From positions 130,882,125-130,946,124 of the forward strand of contig NC_134276.1 in assembly GCF_949628215.1 (NCBI RefSeq): DNA of 64,000 bases, in the 5' to 3' direction. Below the pieces are notes generated by a model. The model searched no databases, had not been told where the DNA came from, and saw nothing but the letters and a program-made list of their open reading frames with translations. The first letter of the stretch is position 1. Every line of letters begins with the position of its first letter. Source of the stretch: Phalacrocorax aristotelis. Lineage: Eukaryota; Chordata; Aves; Suliformes; Phalacrocoracidae. Shown piece by piece: positions 58,155 to 64,000 of this stretch. The position numbers and the translations under genes were made by a program.

Positions 58155-59145
58155 CTGTGATCAGAGATTTTCCTTTATTTATGCAACTCCCCTTATCACA
58201 TTCCTCGTTCTCTTTCTGAACCCAAACAAAGTATCCTGTTGTTGGCATGGGTAGGAAATAATAGTACAAGAGGGAAATCAGCTGGCTTCATGTTCGTGCT
58301 ACTACATGCTCTGAAACTCTGAAACGGGGAGGAGCTCTTAAAGCTCTCAGCCCAAGAGGGAGGAAAGCATGAAGCGTGTTCTACCATCAGGGTAGCTGTG
58401 TAACTGCTCTGCATGGAAATACAAGAGGTGTTCCTTTTAGCTGATTTTCTGTAGCTCTCCACTTCCTCACCAGTTAACCTCTAGAGCCTACCACCCAAAG
58501 CCAAAACTGATGAATACTGAAGGCAGTTGCCCTGTGCTTTGACTATCTACAGCCCTCCTTATTCCAGGTCTAGGTGGGACTGCTCAGGCTGGCAGCTCCC
58601 TCTTGTCCTCCTCAAGGTATCCCTACTAGGTACCACTTACTGAAGGAGCTGCACTGTGCAGTGGAGTTGTCTGAATAAAGTGGGTGCAAACAAGGCTTCT
58701 ACTGCAGCAGGCCTCATGGGGAGGGAGAGGAGAAAGTCCACCTTGCCTTGCAGCCTTGAACTGTAGCCAAGGTTCAGCAGGCGTGCAGAGCAGCAAGCAA
58801 GACGTCTGTCTTTTGGGTCAGGGAGAAGGTTGAGGAGAGAAGGAAAAGACAATGAGGGGACGAGTAAGAGATGACAGTTAACGGTGTAAGAGAAGAATCT
58901 CTGAAGTTGCAGAAGGTGATGGGAGAAGCCAGCAGGGAGCCTGTGGGAGGGACAAGCCGTGCTTCCCACCTAAAGCTGGGGGTGGGGAAAGGATCAGAAC
59001 AGGACAAAGACATGTCCTCCCATTTTGGAAGGCTCGAGACAGGTACCAAAACTCAGAAAGAGGGTCTATGCATATATGCTTATGGATTTCCCTTTCCAGG
59101 CTTACCTCCAGATCCAGCAGTGTTTCTGATGGTTTTGTAAAGGCT
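58155..59145 (-). other. VTCN1: Probable 3' UTR of the VTCN1 gene
   Basis: Lies between the B7-H4 stop codon and a canonical poly(A) signal on the same strand. No coding exon was recognised. The extent is inferred. Confidence 0.6.
58174..58179 (-). terminator. VTCN1: Candidate VTCN1 poly(A) signal (AATAAA)
   Basis: Minus-strand AATAAA (within ATAAATAAAGG) about 970 nt past the stop. Cleavage would be expected around 58155. Confidence 0.6.
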
Positions 59146-62100
59146 TTATAACAACAGCAGATACATGGGAAGCAGAAGAATCCAGTGAGAGGCTGGAAGG
59201 GGGGAGGTCACTGACTCTGCATTTAGGTTCACCAGCTGCAAGTTGGTCCCCCTCGTAATGCTGAAATCTGTAGCATAAGAATAGTGAGAGACTATCAGAA
59301 TGGGGAATGCAGGAGGGAAGGCAAAACAAGTGTGTATAATTATTCCTCCCTATTCGTCTGAATATTGATAAAGGTAGACCCTGCCTTTTGTGCTGGAAAC
59401 CCACTGCTATGAAGCCCTTGCTGTAGAAGAGCTATGACCTATCATGTAGAACAGGAAAACATATCCAGGCTTTTTGGAAAGTTTGCTTTCCTGTGGATAA
59501 GATGGCCTTTTAAATAAAGGAGGTGGGCTGGAGTCAGCTAAAGGGGCCTGCTGGTTTGGTACGCAAAAGGGATCTAAGCTGAACTGGAAAAAGAAAGAGT
59601 CAAAAGTTGGGGGTTTTGGTTGGTTGGTTTGGTTGTGGTTAACGTTCAAAGGAATACATTCTTTTGAAGTGTGTCCTTCCTTCTTTCTGCTCCCTGGCAT
59701 TTCTGTCCCCATGCCAAGGGAGCAAGCGTTACCATGAAAAACATGTGAAATAGCAGGACCAAACACAGACCCTTTCCTTCATTCCAGGGACAGAGAGAGG
59801 TGCTTGGATTAGGCATGGATTTCAGTTCCGTCCTTGACTGACACATGTGCTGCAGAAGCCCCCCAGCACACGCAGGCACACCGTTTAAACTCTCTTCTCC
59901 CCTGCACCTGTGGTCTTTGGGTGGTGTTAAACTCTACCTGTCACTTCGATGTTGCCTGTAGCCTTGGCAATGTTGTTTTCAATCACGCAGGTGTAGGTGA
60001 CATTAGCAGTAAAGTTGTGCAGAAAGGAAACCACTTTCAGAGTGATGTTTTCAGCGTTCAGCTCATAGCTGGTGTTGGCAACGAGAGGTAGGTACTCCCC
60101 AGTGTTGCTATAGGCTGTCCAGCGCACAGCGGGTCGAGGGAACCAGCGTGGTGCTTTGCACTGCAACATGTCCCCACTGCTGCTGTTCTCCACGTGGACC
60201 TTGGGGGTGCTGAAGGCTTTGGGAGGGAAAACAGGAAGAGAGTCAGAAAACAGTAAATGTCTAGGAACTGGGCGTGAAACACCCAACTGCATCTGCCAGT
60301 CAGTCCTATCTATTTCTAGAGTGCCTGCTGCTCTGCATCGCATGTAGCCTAACCAAATGCAGAGGCTCAGGCAGAGGTCCATATAGGTTGGGCTACAGGG
60401 GGATGGCTACAGGGGATCTACAGACTCCTAGGACAAGGCAGTGCCCTTTGACAGGGTCTGCTGAGGTCATGGCACAGCTTTAGTGTCTTTAAGTAATTCT
60501 GCTTAACAGTTCCGAGCTGGATCCGGGCTCATAAACTAAGTGTTTCCCAAGAGCTCCTGGACATCCAAGCTCCCAGAGGAGATTGGGTCCAGGAGCTGGT
60601 TGGCCTGAGACTGCCCATGTCTGCCAAACACCCAGTTTCCCTGGGCAGGGACTGCAGCCGGCACTGCTCTGCTCATCCTCTGCTGAAGGTGGGTGGCTGA
60701 AAGGAGGCACCTGCTGTTCTCAGCAGGGAGAGGTATGTCAAAAATGATTGCTCTTCTCAGGCTTTGGGGGAAGGGGAAGATGACTCACCCTCTCCACTGA
60801 CTGAGAAGGGAGCCTGACCAGCACCTATGGCTTTGTAACATGACTCTGATGCTAAATGGGGCTGCAGTCAAGGGAAGCTCCATCTGCACCTGCTGAGGCT
60901 GAGGGCAGACTAAGGTGTGGCTTGATCTGCAGGACTTACACCAACATCTCTGGATTAAAAAAACATTTAAAGCCAATCACAAAATCAGCTGTGTTTTAAA
61001 GCCAAGGCCACTCAAATAAAACTTTATTAGTCTCTCTCTCCTAGAAAAACATACCTCTGTATATTCACTGTATTTCCCACATGCACATAGGTGAAGAGAA
61101 ACAGCAGCTTTTTTAGGAGAGCAGAGTTCACCAATTTCAATGGAAATAAAACCGAATACAGCATTTCGCATGTTCTGTCTAATGACTTTTCTGTGTGGGG
61201 TACCTTAAATGTCAAATCAAGCAACACAAAAGCAGGCAGATTCACAAGGTTTCAAGGAGTGGTAAGAGACCATGTTCCCATGAGACTTAAGCATGCCTCA
61301 GACGTAAGCCAAAGCCCTCTGGCCCTGCTGTTACCTACTGTAGTCCCAAGCCCTTCTTCCATTCTTGCCATTGCAAGATAAGGGGCCTGTGAGCCCAGCA
61401 GGCTTTTTTTCACTGCCTGGGGAATTGCTTCACATAGCAACAGGGTAGAAAACACGCTTTCAGTAAGAAATGGGAGACTGTGTGTAACGACCCTGGCCAG
61501 CTGCTCCTGTGACACCAAGCGTCATATTGCCTTTCTGTCCCAAGACAGACTCCCCGTGAGTGACATGGAGAAGTGTCTGCATCTCCAAGACATCTGTTAC
61601 AAGCACAGAAGCTGGTGCACACGTCCTGATCTTTTGGCTCTGCTGGGCCAAAGGAGGAGATTGAACCTGCAGAAAATCAGCCTGTCTCCTTCAAGATCTC
61701 TGCTGGTTGCTGCTGTCCTGCCATGACTGGCCTGAAGCACAGAGGAACCCCTCCATGCTGCCAGTACATCTGGCCTCAACACATAAGCAGTCACCCATCC
61801 TAAAACTGCATTTCCTTGGCTTGGAGATATCTGACAGTTTTTCCTCTTCCAATTTGAACTGCTGGGTAGCTACACTGGTTGCAGTGGTGAGGGAGAACGT
61901 GCAAAGACTGCAGTCTACAGGAGACCCTGAAGTGGTTCATTCATCAGTCTCCAACATGAGGTGACCCTTTGGGAGGTGACTCGTTACTGCAACCAAAGTC
62001 ATCTCCCTGGAAGAGTGTGAAGACCTGGTGGTTTCCAGATCTCTCCTGGGGGACTGACTCTCCAATGTTTGGAGAGCCACGAAGGTTTGTCTTGTTTGTC

Positions 62101-63414
62101 TTGTTTTTTCTGGTTTTTTTTTTTTCCTTTCTAACAATTCTTTCGGCTACCTTAGAAACTTTCTGGAACTGGAAAGTGGAAGGCCATGGACCCACTCTAA
62201 TGTGCCAACCCTCAAGTTCAAAGGATGTGCTGGGACCTCAGAGGTGTCAGCAAAAGCCAGCCAGAGAAACACTAAGACCACCTACTTGTGCAGGCGCACG
62301 TCATCCCCATTGTACAGTCGCTGTAACTCACCACAAGCTCATTAGAAAGACCCAGAGGTGACAGAAACGGGTGAAACACTGCTGAGTTCAGTAGGAGTGT
62401 ATTGCTTTGTGCCATCACTAGTGGTGAACATGACGGACAAGCCGAGAGGGTTCAGAAGAATTAAGCACCCACAAGTGAAAATTTGCATGTTTTAAGGTAA
62501 ACAATTTAGCAAATATGTAATACTTAAAATAACTATGACATAGGTGGTTTGTTGCTTTGATAGCCATTTTAAAAAACTGAATACCTTAGAAAGACAGAAA
62601 AACAGAAAAAATATATTAAATAGGCTATAATTTTTACTATGCAGCACTTCTCCTGGCTGGAGATATATCTTAATCTAGAGAGAAAAAGCTATCATTGTAT
62701 CTTTAACAGGTATAAAGTCTGAATCTTCAAAAGTTCAATTAGCTACTCCCATTCTTACGGGGTCTTTGTAGCCAGTTAAGTATCTGGTAGACTACATGTG
62801 GTAAAGAGAAGAGAAAAACAACTGAGTACATTAAAATAATAATCTTTCCTGGAGTAAGGATGTGGAAAGAGTGGGCAAGGCCATAAACACCTCTGGAAAA
62901 GCCAAAAATACCCCAGACCTACTGCGAGGTGCAAGGCTCAATAGTGGCTGCTGGAGGAGCGGGTGCCGCTCATGCAGCCTCTACCATCAGCATAACCATG
63001 GGTAGGCACAACTGAACCACATTAGCCTGCATTTTGCAGCAGGATTTTCTTCCTCGTACCCCTCACCTCCTGTCCTGTACTGCAGCACTGCCACTCCGCT
63101 CCCTCTGGCTGTGGTGACAGAGCACTGGTAGGTGCCGGCATCGGAGAGCTGCACATCCCTCAGCTCCAGGGAAGCGTTGCCGCCAATCACCTGGTCTGCA
63201 AACAAAGCTGTGCGGCCCTGAAATGACGGATCTTGCTCTTGCAGGTGGTCCTTCCCTCCTTTAAACTCATGAACCAGCCTGCCTACTCCTGCCTTGGCCC
63301 ACTGGATCACTATGCTGCCCATTCGGATGTCAGGCTCGAAAGTGCAGCCCAGGATGCTGCGCTGGCCAATGTTCCCTGGAGACGTCAGTGCTGTCACACT
63401 GATGGAGTGTTTTC
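59146..63414 (-). CDS. VTCN1: VTCN1 (B7-H4) or close paralogue, last three coding exons (5' part outside window)
   Basis: B7-family surface protein that restrains T-cell activation. The IgV exon (63067-63414, 348 nt) encodes GKHSISVTALTSPGNIGQRS, CTFEPDIRMGSIVIQW, VHEFKGGKDHL, GRTALFADQV and DAGTYQC. The IgC exon (59938-60216, 279 nt) encodes AFSTPKVHVENSSSGDMLQC, APRWFPRP, ANTSYELNAENITLKVVSFL and YTCVIENNIAKATG. The final exon (59146-59267, 122 nt) encodes a tail ending WILLLPMYLLLL-stop. All three align with human VTCN1 in order, and both Ig cysteine pairs are present. Exons are phase 1-1 as usual for Ig domains. The protein ends in a hydrophobic tail with no cytoplasmic part, as in human. 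The signal-peptide exon must lie beyond 64000. Whether this is the true orthologue or a bird paralogue cannot be decided here. Confidence 0.87.
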
Positions 63415-64000
63415 CTGCAAGGAGAAAGCAAGGCGGCATGAGAAAGGCAAGGTGGTAAGGGCAGAGAAAGGCCGGACCACCCTGTGGCTGTCATGCACCA
63501 ACCCTGAGGCTGAATAGGCACTGGCATATCGCAAGGATGCCAGTAGCAGCCAGCAGTGCTGCTAGCAGAGGTCAGCTCCCATGGCTTATATACCAAGATA
63601 AAGCTCAGGAGCATTTTAGCAGGCAGTCTGCTTCAAAAAGTAGCTCCTCTTATTTGTTTGAGAAGTCACACGGTGTTGTCTTGCGTACTTATATGTATAG
63701 GGATTTTTCTCTTTGCAGCTGCCAGAAGAACATGATTTTTATATCTTTTCTTAGTTGGGACCTCCCTTTATGCAAAAGCAATGTGGTTGCAAGGCATAAT
63801 GCTGGCAGAAAAATAAAAGGCTGCTCTTTCACCCTTGCTGGAATCCAAACTGTTTTCTTTTGTTTAAAAAAATCAGCATTTCCCTTTCCTGGGGACACAG
63901 ATTGCTTCTCAAGTCAAATCCTAACCAGCAAGCTTGAGAATTAGCTTATTCCCAGAGCTGGGTCCTCTTTCCCATGTAGCCCTTTCCTAAGTGCCCTAAG
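63415..64000 (-). other. VTCN1: Upstream intron of the VTCN1 gene
   Basis: Sequence 5' of the IgV exon on the gene strand. No convincing donor preceded by a signal-peptide coding segment was found, so this is taken as intron running out of the window. Confidence 0.6.

Noticed and set aside
60217-63066. Another B7 or Ig gene between the two VTCN1 Ig exons
   Set aside because: No Ig-like cysteine or tryptophan pattern was found; the stretch behaves as an intron joining phase 1 to phase 1.

Overview
The window looks like bird nuclear DNA. It carries 5'-truncated CR1 LINEs of the avian type, GT-AG split genes with short to medium introns, and CpG islands at gene starts. No rRNA, tRNA, CRISPR array or prokaryote-style operon is visible. 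Four vertebrate genes were rebuilt exon by exon; in the three complete ones every intron phase joins in frame. METTL16 (minus strand, 9 coding exons, 559 aa) encodes the U6/MAT2A m6A methyltransferase. TNFRSF1A (minus, 10 exons, 428 aa) encodes TNF receptor 1. CTC1 (plus, 24 exons, 1275 aa) encodes the large subunit of the telomeric CST complex. VTCN1 or a close relative (B7-H4, minus) shows only its last three coding exons; its start lies beyond the right edge.

Layout from left to right. 1-972 has no recognised gene. 973-1695 is a CR1 LINE abutting a CpG island (1700-2390), whose YY1-type initiator points leftward, so a minus-strand gene probably starts there and leaves the window. METTL16 occupies 4354-18641 with its promoter island at 18300-18920. 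TNFRSF1A follows in the same orientation, from 21425 to its start at 37027. Its roughly 9.9 kb first intron holds a CR1, a fragment of a much older CR1-type LINE, a GT/AC palindrome and a 179-nt pure purine tract. A 2.3 kb gap separates TNFRSF1A from the divergent CTC1 (39292-56109, poly(A) signal 56410). CTC1 converges on VTCN1 (poly(A) signal 58174, stop 59146).

The genes do not form a pathway. They combine RNA methylation, inflammatory and death signalling, telomere maintenance and T-cell co-inhibition. The striking point is the neighbourhood: in humans these genes lie on 17p13.3, 12p13, 17p13.1 and 1p13. No new biological system is evident. The best leads are a GC-AG intron in CTC1, a TNFRSF1A acceptor choice that would switch between full-length and death-domain-less receptor, an orphan CpG-island promoter, and several unusual repeat structures.
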